Assembly: GCF_001659605.2 (NCBI RefSeq)
Contig: NC_035171.2
Span: forward strand, 3,168,325 to 3,232,324
DNA length: 64,000 bases
Direction of reading: 5' to 3'
From: Manihot esculenta
Taxonomy: Eukaryota; Streptophyta; Magnoliopsida; Malpighiales; Euphorbiaceae
A program made the position numbers and the translations under genes. The notes below the pieces were generated by a model, which did not search any database, had not been told where the DNA came from, and worked only from the letters and a program-made list of their open reading frames with translations. Below, in pieces: positions 28,519 to 42,500 of the stretch; the first letter of the stretch is position 1, and every line of letters begins with the position of its first letter.

Positions 28519-31151
28519 ATGGCTAGAAACGAAGCGAAAGCGAAATCCGTGAGGAGAGCACTGAGGGACGTATCGAATAATTATACTAACGGCAACAATG
28601 GTGGTGGTGGAGGAGGAGGAGGAGGAGGAAGATTCTCGAAATCTGTTAATGTGAATAAGAAAACGATCTCAGAGAAGCAAATCGAGAACCAACAAAGTAT
28701 TACTATGGCTCAACAGGAAGGCGGCCAAGGAGGAGAAGACCATCTCGATCGCCTCTTACTTGTCCAATCCGATCTCTGCTCTCTTACTCGCCAGGTAAAG
28801 TTCTTTTCAGAAACAGAAACTCTTAATTTTGAAGGGTTCAGAAACATTTGCTAATGCTGTGATTACTTTTGCAAATATAGTCTCTCTAGTCTCAGCTACC
28901 GAAACTGAATGTTGGAGTTTTGAATATCTTAGCTACTTGATGATTTTACTGATTTAGATGACATCAGTGATAGTTTGGGATCCGTTGTCTTCTTTTCCGA
29001 TTACCTCAAGTTATTCACATATCGTATTAGATAATTCAGTGAAAACTTTTAGTTGGATCATGATTCTGTGTTTGATTAGATACAATGTTGCTTCGATTGA
29101 TGATGTTTGCATGTGTTATATGTAGAACCTTTCTATAGAGAAGTTAGAAAAGGGGAGACTGGGAAAGGAATATGGGACCTATAGAGGGATGTCGTGAAAA
29201 TTTGAGGTGGTTTCTGTTATGATTGGATAAATGGCAATTCCTTGTTTCTTGTCTTCTATTTCAATAGAATAGAAAAGACTGGAGCATGCGCCATGGAAAT
29301 AAATTCCTTGAATTGCCTTATTTACCGGTAATATTCTTCATGTGTGCGTCAAAACCTTATGTGTTCCCCTAGCACCAGTTTCATTTGGGCAGCAAATTAG
29401 GAAATCCAGGTAGGGGAGCACGTTGGAAACACAGATTAATAGATTGGTTAAATGATCTGACTTTATTTTGAAGCTTATAAATGATCCTGTGACGGTGCCA
29501 TAAAGTGTAGATGTAGTGCATATTTTTATAGACCTGAAGAAGCAGAAAACTGTGCAAATCTCATTGGCAAATATACATCTGTTCTTTCTTTGTAAGAATT
29601 GATTAAATGGGAACCAGTTTGCTTTCTTCCAGAAACGGCAAAATTTTATGTGAATGAAAATGCTCCATGCATGCATAACAATTTTATTAATTTGACAGAT
29701 TGATGAACTTGTTGCACAAGCATTTAAACTGAAGGCCAGCAGCAAACAGGGAAAAAAAGAAATTGAGTCCTTTTCTCATGTCTTGTCCGACATGCTTTCA
29801 TCCTTAAAGGTTAGTTCTCTGGAAATTTAGTTTCTGCGTGCAAGTTGCATTAACTCTATTACATAAATGACATGGAGCATCATGTACAATGATTGCAGCC
29901 ATGGGCTTCCAGATTGCAGGAGACATTCTTTACCCCTGCTTCCAATATTGAGACTCAGTTAGGGCAGTGTTCGGCAGATAAAACTCTTTCCAATATAAAT
30001 GGCGATGAAAACTTTGAGGTTGGAAGTCCAGAACAAAGAAGGATGAGCTCATTGATCTCTCCTTCTCCTCTTGTGTCCTGGCGAGCTGACTGTAATATTG
30101 AGAGAAGTAGACAACTCTTTCTTCTCACGCCTCTTCCTATATCAAAAACATTATCCTCCAAACATCAGGACTTGTCTAAATCAGTATTTGAAAGAATTGT
30201 TTCAAATCCTGCTGGTGAGCTATCATTGTCTCTGTCAGTTTCTGGAGATTTAAATGATGATTTGCTTGAAGGTATAGCTACAGATCCGACCCCAAATAAG
30301 CCTTCTGAATCAGTTGTAACTGAAGCAAAAAGGACTCTTCATTCTGAGTGTGTTTCGCCTCTAATCTTTTCCAAACGAGATCATGCTATGCTCGTTATGA
30401 CTCCATGCTTGAAGATGTCCCCTCCAAAATCTTGTGTGTTGCTTGAACCTATTTCTGAGTCCTCTCATAAAGGCAAAGGAATGGTCCGGAAGTCCACCCC
30501 ATTTCCTGTTGGAATTCATTCACAGATTTCTGAATCCTCCTCTGATAGTGAAGGTTCTGAAAATCTGACTCTGAAGTATCCAGAGCTCATGGGGATACAA
30601 TGGACTTATAAATCCAGGATGGGAAAGAAAGAGATAGAGGCATCCCCTAATTGGTTTTTTTCGCCTCCTAAAACTTGCGTTCTACTCGAGCCACCAGATG
30701 AGAAGTCTCTGGATACAGTTGCTACTGATAACCTCTTGCCAATCAGTGCTCCTCTTTTGGATCATCAAACAAACTTGAGTTTAACAAAAGAACGCAATGA
30801 TCAAGTTGGTTGTCACGAAATCAGGAAATCTTGTAACCAAGGTATTCAGCTTCTTGCAGTCCTTTTCATTAATCAAATCATATGTTGAACATAATGCTAA
30901 CAGGATTTCTTTTTTCAATATAACCTATAGATAGCAGCTTGACAGCAGTAGAAAGCACCCCCATATGGAAAGAACCTGCGAGCACAATGAGGAGAGGGAA
31001 GCGTCCAGGTGAGAATACTCTGAAAAAGGAGCTGTGGACAAAGTTCGAAGCAGCGTCTACTTATGGGATTCGTCTAAATGTCTCTGCACTGCAAAAAACT
31101 GCACAGAAAGGATTTCTTGACATGCTTGATGAAGCTTCTCGAGATGGGTAA
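28519..31151 (+). CDS. Uncharacterised plant protein with N-terminal destruction box
   Basis: Exons 28519-28794, 29699-29809, 29899-30841 and 30931-31151 give 516 residues. I do not recognise a named family. The N terminus has RRALRDVSN at residues 12-20, a perfect RxxLxx[VIL]xN destruction box, similar in form to those of mitotic cyclins and plant securin-like proteins. A polyglycine run follows (about 28598-28632). Residues 75-140 look helical (DRLLLVQSDLCSLTRQIDEL, then a Lys-rich segment). The centre is Ser/Pro-rich and probably disordered, with several SP/TP sites and two near-identical motifs, SPPKSCVLLEP (303-313) and SPPKTCVLLEP (384-394). The C terminus is a compact conserved-looking block (GENTLKKELWTKFEAAS, then GFLDMLDEAS). 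The combination suggests a cell-cycle regulated protein, which is inference. Exon chain secure, function unknown. Confidence 0.85.
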
Positions 31152-33349
31152 AGTCCACTGGCTGACAGTTTTGAGATCACAAGCATTCTCCTTGATGTTT
31201 GAAGATTTTGAATGCAAATCCTTTGTATGATATACTGGCGCAACAGAGGTAAGAGGCTTGATAACCTCTTTTATTGTCAATCATCAAAACATGTGTACTT
31301 TTGACCTTGGGTTAATATTCCAAACATAGTGAGGGCCTGCTTTTCTCTCCATCTTTTTCTCATCATCCTAGTATGAATTGAAAAAAAAAAAAAAACAAAA
31401 CTTTAAAAATTCTCCAGAGATGAGATGGAATGACACCGTCCTTTTTTCTTTTATCTAAAGATTTTGACTTTGAATTTTGAGTATGAATCACCTTTAAACC
31501 CTTGCTTCTTTAACTATCCTGTGTAAATTTAAATTAATTGAGTAAATAAATTTCAAATATTGGATAATTTTGATTTATAAAAAAACTTCAGTATCAACGT
31601 GGACATCGGGCTGTTGGAGGAAACTTTATTTTAGATATTTCATTTCTTTTTGGAAATCAGTAAACAGTGAGATCTTGTATGCAAATATAATGGCTGGCTA
31701 ATTATGAAATTTTGTAGAAAAAAATCTGGATAGAATTTTGCAATTTTTTTCTATAATATTCAAATTCGAGCAATACACCTGTTTTTTATACTTTTTTTTT
31801 TTACTCTCTAGAATTCTTGACACTTCAGTAGGAAGTCGAAATTACCTCCAATCTATTGAACCAACTCTATACAGTGTTAACCCATCAATCAATTGCATTC
31901 TCCGGTCCATTGCTGTTTTTGTTTCTTTTTTTGCTGTGTATCGTTTTTCACTCTTGTACAATTGGGAAATTTCAATTTAGTTAATTTTTTTACCAAATTA
32001 GTTTAAAAGTTCTAATTTAAACTTTAAAATTCTTAATTTATTAATTTAGTTAAAAACAATAAGCTTAATTTCTTGATTTTTGAGTTATCTTGATTTAACC
32101 CAAAATCAAGAATCTCAATTTTTTTTAAAAATTATTCTGAATTTTTTTATTAAATTGAACTTGAATGGAAAATTTAAAATTAATTTAAACAAAAAGTTTA
32201 AAATGGTTAAAGTTAAACTTATTCGATAAATAAAGAAGTAAAATTGAAAATTAATCCATTATTATTATAATAATAAGTAAATTTAAAATTCTTAATACCT
32301 CGAATCTACCATTTACCTATATGACCATTTTAACTTTGCCTATTTTTGGCAAATAGTCTAATTAATTCTACGGGTTTCTTTTTGGAAAAAGAATTACATA
32401 GTAATAAATTCTTTAATATGGAGGCAAAATTTAGGTAGTATTTAGTTTAAATCGAAAAATTAATCGAATTAAATTAATTTAAAATTTTGATTTGATTTTT
32501 AATTTTAAAAATTTTAGTTATTTTGATTTTATTTAATTTTAATAAAAAATAAAAAAAATCGAATCGAATTGATTAATATATTAATATATTATTTTTAATA
32601 ATAAAAAAATTAAATTATAATTAAGATTAAAATATTTTAATTAAATTTTAAAATATTATAAATAAAGTGTAAAAAAATAAAAATTTATTAAAAATTTAAA
32701 TTAATTAAATCGAATCGAAACGAATAAAATTAGATCGATTCAATTCAATTATATAGTGATCAAAATTGATTCAATATGATTTTTATAAATATTAAAATTT
32801 TAATTTTTAATTTATTTAATTTGATTTAATTTTAAATCCAACCCGTGAGTCACTAATAACAAAATCCATTATTTTGGAATAGTTATTCGTATTTTACATT
32901 TTTTTGATAGTATAAGAAAAATACGATTGAAACCCACAGTGTGCATAGGTTTATTTCAAAGTGAGAGGTGGGCTTTTATTTTTTTATTTATTTTATTTTT
33001 TATTTTTCAGTTCAAGAGTTCTTTTTTAAATCGATTGATTTTTTTTATGGGTTTATAATGGATTAAAAAAAATTATATAAGAGCAATAGTACATATAAAT
33101 GTATCTAAACGATATAATTAATAAAAATAAACTATTCTTTTTAAATCCTTAAATTAAAAAATCCAATTTTGAATATATATTTTTAATTAAATAATTTTTT
33201 TTTCATTTGTAAATCTTAAATTATTTATAGTATATACAAAAGTGGGAAGAGGGAATAATGAGATTGCCCATAATACTCTCAAATTTTTAAATTATTTATA
33301 ATTATATTTATTTATTTAAATAATTGACAATTTTATTTTTTAAAATAAA

Positions 33350-33850
33350 TGATAATGATGATCGCTGGGTTTCTCCATTCCGGTCAAGGGCCAAACCCGC
33401 GGTAAGAGCTCATCATTTGAAAGCCCACACATCCTCTGCACTGACAGGTCTGACCCTTTCGATCCTCGATACCAGACCCCCTTTGAATTTCTCAACCAGG
33501 TCGGCCCAGCCTTCACTGCTTCTCGGGTCAATTCCTTCTGGGCCCAGCTTTGTTCCTATCTTCAGGCCCAGCCCAAAACTAGGAGGAAGATTCATCCACT
33601 TGTCTTGTGGGCCCATCTACACACGCACAAGAAAAATCAAAGGCCGTTACGTATGGAGCAGAGATCTAATTCTCTCGTACGTCCGTATCAACGTAGCAGA
33701 GACAGATGGACCAACGATATATGTTCTGTTAGTACGTCACTAGCAGACAAAATAAAACATATAAAAAGAGAAATACTCTCCTCCGTATCTAAGCTTTTTC
33801 AATTTTACAGAACCCATTATAAACCCTATTTATCTGGATATCAGATCATC
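33350..33850. mobile_element. GC-rich island, probable transposon debris
   Basis: A sharply bounded GC-rich block inside AT-rich sequence. It has repeated GGCCCAGCC / GGGCCCAG words and a C/T-rich composition on the plus strand. The plus strand stays open for about 139 codons, but the product is low-complexity and resembles no family I know. Its sharp edges and closeness to the gypsy-type remnant suggest part of the same or another retroelement. Confidence 0.3.
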
Positions 33851-34229
33851 AGATAATATTATATTTTATATTAATTTTAATTAGTTAACAAAAATTATGA
33901 AAAGATATATAAGATATAATAATATTAAAATTTTTAAAATAAGGATATGAATTATATTGTAATTTTATTATTTATATTATATATATATAGGGAAATTAGT
34001 ATAAATTATTTAATATTATGCTATAATATGATTATTATAAAATTATATCATATAATAATATTGATATAAAAAATATAAAAATAAAATTTTAAATATTTAT
34101 AAAAATATAAAGTTAAATATTTTTATAAATATATATGGATGAAAACGGTTTATTTATTAATAATTAATTAACTAAATAAATAATAGACGGTTTATTTATA
34201 TATGTTAATTGCAATTAAATTTGGCAATT

Positions 34230-35180
34230 GGATGACCGCTAGCTTGTGAAAGCGGAGGACTTTAGTAAAAAATAGGTCCATGGTTAACAGAAGACCCACC
34301 TTCAGCTGTTCTTCATACACCATAATGGTATCCTCTACAATGATTTGGTCATCTATGTGAACGCTCAGAGATGAAGTGAAGACGTGGAAGATTTCTCAAG
34401 TGATGCGGTATTTGTTGTGAAGACGTTCTATATCTTTCTTAGTTAGTATGGAAGGGATGTCACTGATTAGGCTGCTTTCACTTTCATGGACTGCCCTCAG
34501 CGGAACGATGGGAGCCGGAGGATGAATGGGGCCATTGAAGAAAGAGCTTGAGGCAGAACTTCCATCAAAGGAAAAGGAAGAAGTGTTTCTATTCATTGCT
34601 ATAAGAGAAAAAGCGAATAGGAGTTACCTTGAGTAGGGGAGTCTATAAACAAAAAAGAGGAATGGTTGAACCTTTTCCAAAACACAGAAATCAGTTGTAA
34701 GTAAAAGTGGTATCTAAAGGAGAAGTAGGGTTTTTATATGATGGTTTCGACGATAAGTTTTAAATGCGGCTCGTAGAACAAGATAGTCATCATTTAGGGG
34801 TAGGAGTAGGCGAAACAACGTAGCAAAAAAAGGCCAATCTAAGTGAGTCATGTGCCCCAGATTGTGAAAACAAATGTCACCTTTGAATCTAAAGAATTGA
34901 AGACCAGCAGAGGGACCTCTAATGTAATACAAGAATCACCTAAAATAAGCCATGAGTTATCATAAGACAAGAATGTAACAAGAGTCCAATAAACTGATAC
35001 GCAATCCCACCTATGGAAAAGAAGAATCTGACATCGTAGCACCCGGTTCTTCACTCGCACTCCCCTAAAGAGATTGAGTATTCATATAAAATTTCCGTTA
35101 GTAGGTATAATCTAGCAGATCCCTATTATACCTATAATCATGGAATATCTTATCAATATTATATAAATAAAACTGTAAAT
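34230..35180 (-). mobile_element. Gypsy-type retroelement remnant (gag-like N terminus)
   Basis: On the minus strand, 34596 down to about 34396 encodes a Ser-rich start and then SLISDIPSILTKKDIERLHN. After a stop the same strand continues with sequence reading like VEDTIMVYEEQLKVGL (near 34350-34300). This order resembles the 'putative gypsy-type transposon' domain found in plant retroelement gag-like proteins. The upstream part (35180-34620) would be leader or LTR sequence. No integrase or reverse transcriptase is present, and the copy is broken and truncated by AT-rich sequence at 34230. Confidence 0.4.
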
Positions 35181-36527
35181 TCAATACAACACCTCCTTGT
35201 ATTATTTTTTAAAATAAATGATAATATTATACTTTATATTAATTTTAGTTAATTAAGGAAAATTTCAAAAAATATATAAAATATAATAATATTAAATTTT
35301 TAACAATATCCAATATTAAATTTATAAGTTTTGGTATATATATATATAATAATTAAAAAAATTAAAATTTTTATATACTATTCTTAAAATAATAAATTTA
35401 GATATTATTTAAAAATATAAAAAATAATTATAATAATATTAAAATAATACCGAATAATTATTATTTATTTAAATGTAATTATAAAATATTAATTAGTAAA
35501 ATTTAATTACGATATAAATTCATAATATTATATTATGTATATTATAAATATTCCAGTTACTTAATAACATTAAAATCACATGGTATTATTTAGAGTGTTT
35601 AGCAATTAGAATTTAATAATATATATATACATAATTTTTGAATTTAAAATATATATATATATTTTTTCATATAAACATTCCACGAAAAGGATAAAAAAAA
35701 ATATTTATTAAAATTAAGATTGAATTGATAATAATTTAATAATATACATTTTTCAAATAATAAAATTATTTTATGATTGATGATATTTATTAATAGGTGT
35801 CGTTAATAATCAGGTAAATATTTAATAATTTAAACTTTCATTTCTAATGATCTGGTGAGCTCTTTATTACTGACATGCATTATATTTTAATTTAGATTGT
35901 TTATATATTATTAATTATAATAAAAATATAATTTTTGATAAATATTTTAATTTTAAATTAAAAAATCAACTCATTATGAAAAATATAAATAATTTGATTA
36001 TTAATTATTATATTTGAATATTAATTTTATAAATATTTATTATAATTTAAATTTATAATATAGATAAATAAATAAAATTTATAAATATTATAACACGTTG
36101 GATAATACTACTATCCCATAAAAGAAAGTAAAAATAATTTTAAAAATAATAATTGAAAAGACGTACAATGTGAGATATTTCAGTAACTTTATATTTATTA
36201 AGTGTAATTTTTCTGAAAAAAATATAATTTTTTATTCATTATATTAAAAAAATTCTAAAACAAAATTCACACTTATCAATTAGAAAAAGAAAAGACATAA
36301 TTTTTTTTCAGGAAAAAAAAAAGTAGTTTCAGTTGATTAATGGTATTTATCTACAGGGTCAAAGTGAAATAACTAAAACCTTAGGGGCTAAAAACAGGAA
36401 AAACAAAAGTAGGAGTTAGCCACTCAAGGAGCTTCAAATTCACTTGAAGTCCTGAACCGTTAAACCCTGCTTCTTGTCTCTGGAAACTCCTAAACCCTAA
36501 AGTCTCTGTCTTTAGTCTTCACAAAGA

Positions 36528-39500
36528 ATGGCAGACCCGAGCCAGCTGATAAAGCATATCGAATCCTATGTTGACTCGTCTCGCTCTCCAACTCAGCAGG
36601 TTCAAGTCTCATCCTCCTCCTAGTCGCATTACTTCCTTAATTTTCAAGTTTAATTAGCTTTATTAAGGTTTCTTAAAGAGTTGTTCTTGGGTCGAAATTG
36701 TTCAATTATTTATCAATTAAAGTATATTATATTTCAATTGTTGTTTTTCTTTTCTGAATGAAAGCTATTGTTTATGCTTAAAAACGCACATTTACTTCCT
36801 GTTTACTAGTGAGATGGTTTTGTTTATTTGTCTACTAATTAATGATTATTTTACCTGAAGCTGGGCAACTTTTGTTGAATTGGGAGTTCAATGTTACTGC
36901 ATTATCTAATTTCCTTTCAAAAAATTGTAAAAACCAAAAGCTTTTATCTGTAGGTAGCCTGCATGTAATTGCATGTTTAACATAATATTTTGCTAGTTTT
37001 GACTAGTTTCGGAAAATTTGCTCAATTCATGTGTCAACTACAGGCTTCAAGTCTGGATGCAATTGTTTCCCTCTTGAAGAATGATGCAGTAACTATAGGA
37101 TCATTGGTATACTTCAGTACTTATTATGGATCTTTGTGCTTAAACTGTGCCAGCCCCTGTATCATATGTTATTGTTTTTGAAAACTTAGGTTAAGGAAAT
37201 GGAGATGTATTTGACTGTAACAGACGACATACTACGTGCAAGAGGTACCTTTTCTTACCTTGACGTGTGTCACTTATATGTTTATTGATGTAGTAAATGA
37301 ATTAAAATAAAAAATTTGTTGAAGAGCTTTATCTTCAATGGGTTATCACTGAAATTACTGATATAGAGTTGCATGTCCACAGTGTCCCATTTAGAACATG
37401 GTAAACTCTTGGGATCTTTTTTTTATGATTAATTTAATTCAGCTATATCATTGGAGACTCTAGTTTGTCTTTTTTTTTCTTGAAAATGAAAAAAGAAAAA
37501 GAAAAAAAGAAATCATTATCTCTTTCACTTGTTTCCTTCTTAGGCATCCTTCTCCTTGGAGAAGCGCTTAACCGTCTGTCATCAAAGCCACTAGACAATG
37601 CAACTATACATAGCTTGATAACATTCTTCACAGAGCGACTGGTAAGTCGTACTCTATTGTTCAGCAACATAATCTATATCTAGGACATTGTATATGGAAT
37701 ATTCTTTTTATTTTTTCAATCATGTTCTAGGTCTCTCTAATGTTTATGAATTTATGTGCTTCCTTTCTTTCTTGATCTCTCATTCTATTTTATCCCTTTT
37801 CCTCATGTTTCAGAACAATAATGAATGTTTACTAATATAAATTTTAACTTCTATCAATAATTATAACAAGAGCATGTTTGACAGCTGAGCTGGGATTTCC
37901 ATTGGAGAATTTGTGAAAAAATCCACATTACAAAGGAGATATAAAAGCAAAATATGTATAAGTCATAATTGAGAATAGCAGCCAGTCTCTTGAGTATGTC
38001 ATGTTCAAAGCAAAATCTGTACAAGTCTTAATTGATAATAGCAACCAGTCTCACGAGTATGCCATGTTTAAATTTTTTTACTTCAATTCAGTTGAACTGC
38101 TGCTATTTAACTTCTTCCATTGGTTTAAAATCTTCTTTCTGGTCAATTTTGATGTTTACCTTGAAGTCTTTAGTTAAGTTTGCGTGTCAAGGATCGTGTG
38201 ATAGAGAAATCTTCCCAATCAGAACCTTCCCTTTATTTCGATTTTTGCCATGCCAAGAACCTATGGTTGTTGTCAATAGAGAGCTCGTTAGAAGGAGCCC
38301 TTGAACCTCAAGGCTTATTGGAAGAGAGAGTCTCAAACCTCCAGATGATTAAATTTGCTTGTTTGATTCATGTAACAAGACTCTATAAATAAGAGAGGTT
38401 ACATAGCCAAAACAGAGTTATTAATGAAAGCAGTTCCTACTAAAAAGAAATTACATCTGAAGGGGATTTAGTTAACAAGAATAATAGTGCTAGCTAAATA
38501 CTATAAAAGATAAACAAAGGTGCACTTCATCTGTCCTTGCTGGGAGTCCCATACCGCTAATATTGTTTCCCTACAACGGCATCTATAATCTCTTTCTTCG
38601 AGTATCCTTGTGGTCTGCATTAAGTGTGAAGGAAGCTTGAAAAACAAGTGCTTGTTTGTAAGCTGCATGTCTTTGTGGTGCAATACAAAATCCTAATTCT
38701 TGATTGTTTTGACTGCTAGAAATTGGACAATAGTGTAGATTTCGTAAGTGTAAGGAGAGTATCAACTCAGTGGCTTACCTTCTTGCATTGCACTTATGTG
38801 ATTTGAGCTTGAGATAATAGTTTTTCTATTTTCCTTTTTCTTACATGGTATTTGGTTCTTCAAAGCAAGGAGTTTATTCTTGTTTCATTGTGGAAGGGCA
38901 CAATACAAAAATTGGAGAGCCTTTCTTCAGTTTGAGGTTTAGCTGAACAAGATTTACAGGTGCTTGGATCTATGCTTGGGGAAGTTTAGAGGAGCAAGTT
39001 TAGTGGATGACAAAAACCACTAATACAAATTAATGAGATGTTCTCTCAGAAAAAAATTGAAAAGTGAATGTATACTTTCAAATTCGAACTTCTGTACCTG
39101 AATACCAAATATTGTTTGCTTTATCAAAGGTTTTTAACTGGCCAACATTTATAATTGGAGTGGGCAATGGAGTTATCCCTGTCAATGTCATAGAAGAGTT
39201 TTGGAAGTTAAAACCTTTGGTTCAGGTCTCTCTAGTGAGGTTTGGGTATATTTCTGAAATAGTGGTTTTATGTATCATAGCCTTAAGGAGTTTGAAATTC
39301 TTCTAATCATCACATTTGGAAGATAGGTATTAATAGAAGCATCCCAGAAGAGGCATTGGGCCTGGTTAGCCCAGTCACAAAGTCACTGAGGGTTTACTAT
39401 AGGAAGAATGTCAAGGGTAAAGGAGTAGAAGAATCCAGAGTGGGACAGCTGTAGAAAAGACAAGGGGGGAGATTATGCTTTCAAGAAGATTTCCTGGTGC

Positions 39501-42500
39501 ATTCATGAAGGAATATTGTGCTGTTATACCTTCCTGTTATATAAATACACACTGTAGGCATGCTAGAGGGCATCTTGAAGAATTTTATGTGAAGTTCTCT
39601 TTCCTTTCGGCTTGAGCTGGGCTAGTTAGTGCTGGATGGGTATTCCTGGCCTATTGTTTGAATAGTCCTTTGTATTTCCTGTGGAGTTGATTTTAATAGA
39701 AATCTGAATTAGCTGCCTGTCACTGAGAATTTTGTTGACTTGTTCTTTATTCTGTTCCTAACTCTACCAGGTATCCGCTTATTTTAATGTGTTTACTGAT
39801 TTCAATCCTAGAGATAGTTAGCATAGCTCTGATGGGCATTTCAAACACAACTTTTATATGTTCAATTCCAGCTTCTATGTTATTCTGTTATCCCTTGCTT
39901 TTCCTTTCATCTGTGAAAATGGTCAAACATGGGAAATAATTCCATTATTTAGATTGTTATTCCAAGATGCTGATTTATAACTTGGTTTTATGTTCTAAAG
40001 CTTTTTCTTCATTTCAGTTCTTGCTGTTGCGGTGATCACTTTTATCATTTATTAAATTGCATCAAAATCATATGGTTGATGTTGTACATAATCAGGCAGA
40101 TTGGAGAGCTTTACGTGGTGCACTCGTTGGTTGCTTGGCATTGTTGAGGAGGAAAAGTATTGGTATAGTCACTAACATCGATGCAAAAGCTGTTGCTAAG
40201 TCTTATTTACAGAATTTGCAGGTGCAATCTTTAGCTCAGCATGACAGGAAGGTGGGTGGGTTTAGATGAGCAATGTTAGTTCTAGCACATATAATGTTAG
40301 AAGAAACTTTTCTATGGGAAAACTTTGACTGCTCCATATGGAATTCCTTGTGAGTTTTCAGCTGTTGGTCTACCTTTAATTTCTTCTTGCAGCTTTGCTT
40401 TGAACTTCTGGAATGCCTACTGGAACACTATCCTGAAGCTGCTGCTTCACTGGTATCACTCTTGGTCTTCCTTTACCTTGTCTCATACTTTGAAGTGATA
40501 GGCTTCTGTCTTTTCACATGTGCTTGGTTACAAGTTGGAAGTGGAAATATGCACATACAAGAAGATCATGTCATGTCCTGACTCTTGAGAACCTCAGGCA
40601 TTTATAACATAATAGTATGGAAAATTGTAGATGATTTGATTTTTTGTTTGGGTTTAAAATGATATCCATATGGTTGTCTGTGATTGTTCACAAACAATGT
40701 ACAGAATAACCATGAAACTCATTTACGCATTTGAAGACTTGATGCTTATACCAGAAAAATATGAGATTTATTTATGATTGACTTGGATTGGAATGGAATC
40801 TTTATGATTCTAAACTGTAACCAAGTCTCCATTCAATTTTAGCTTTTCTTGAGATTACTGTAAATTTTTTAGAAGTGAGATGCTGCTCTTATTACTCTAT
40901 TAATGAATTTAACCCCCTGCAAGGCTGCAACTTTGCTGTAGGTACATTTGAGTTAAGCCTGGCTTCCTCCCTCTTCTCTCTCCCCTTCCAATATGCCTCT
41001 TCTATTAGTGATGTCTAGTCATGTCCCATCCTTTTTTTCCTGTCCTGATGTTGATTGAATTATTGATTGTACAGGGCGAGGACCTTATTTATGGAATCTG
41101 TGAAGCTATTGATGGAGAAAAGGATCCTCAATGTCTAATGCTAACATTTCACATTGTGGAGCTGCTGGTTCAACTATTTCCAGATCCTTCTGGTCCAATT
41201 TCAAGTTTTGCTGGTGACCTTTTTGGCATTTTGGGCTGTTACTTTCCCATTCATTTTACACACGTAAGTTTAGTACACTTTGTTTCTGTTAGTAGAAGTA
41301 TTTCGATTGTATTGTATGCACTTGCTTAATCTTTCTTCTTTAACACTTGGCACAAGAAGACTGTCAAATTTTGTGTCATGTATGTATGAGGATGTCATTG
41401 TCTATTAACCGAGTTATGTTGGATTTTTTTAATACTTGCCACAATAAGAAATCAAATTTTGCATCATGTATATATGAGGATGACATTGTCTATTAAGAGT
41501 CACATTGGATGACGCTGTCTATGTGAAATGGTCAAGTTGTTTGTCAAAACCACTTTCATTATAGTTAGTCATACATTTGTTATTATGGTTAGACTAATGC
41601 TTAATGCTATGTTCAGGTTTGAGTAATGCTAAATGAACAGGCAATTGGGTTTTTTCAGTTATGATATGTTAATTCATTTTTCCTTGGCTATTTTTAAGTT
41701 CTCCTGAAAGTGAGTTCATGTATTGAACTCTCCGAGGAAGTCCAGAAAAATTAAGGAAAGGATAGTGTGGAGAGATAGAGAGAGTAGCAGAGGGCGGGGA
41801 AAGTAGATTAAGTCTGAGACTTTCTGCAAAAATCCTCTGTTATGATTTCCTCACTATAAGGAAATCAGTGACATCAACCACGAAGACTTCATTGAGAATG
41901 GTATTGCAATGAGCCAATCTAATGGTTTAAACTCCCTTGTTTCAATGAGAAGTTCCTTTCCAAACCCATACAAGTTAGGGTGGATAACTAATTAGGAAAT
42001 ACTAAAATGAAATTAAATTAGCGGTACCAAATAAACTCATACTAGGAAAATAATAAATATAATACACCTGAATAGTTGTGGTGATGATGAAGTAATGATA
42101 ATAATACTAATGTTGCTGTAAAAGAATAATAATATAGTTCCTAAATAATTAAATGCTTAATTTTCTAATATATATATATATATATTACCACATAGTTTAG
42201 TATAATTGATTTGTGTATAGTACAATATTGAGTATTTCTTTCTCATCCTTTGGTTCTACTTAAGTGGGGTGCTCATATGGAAGATTATTCTAAAGAAAAG
42301 GGGGAAGGAAAAAAAAATAGCAAACCTTCTATGATTTGAATATGCTTTGGAACCATTGGTGGTATGTGAATGTTGATAAAAATATGATTTTATTGTTTAT
42401 GGCTTTATGCCCCTTCTAGTTGCCATGTTTATAGGCCTTTTAGATTTCTATGTAATATGTACTTGAATGTCATAATTTGTTACAAGAGTTGTTTTATTCC

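Larger units (their letters stand above)
31152..36527. other. AT-rich intergenic spacer with retroelement debris
   Basis: Includes the 3' untranslated region of the preceding gene (to about 31400). Most of the rest is extremely AT-rich (for example 32000-33330 and 35200-36300), with A/T runs and no open frames. Two islands of ordinary composition, at 33350-33850 and 34230-35180, are described separately. The last 150 bases before 36528 are the leader of MMS19. Confidence 0.6.

Noticed and set aside
33324..33743. 139-codon plus-strand open frame as a real gene
   Set aside because: The product is low-complexity, begins in AT-rich spacer and has an equally open antisense. More likely GC-rich repeat DNA.
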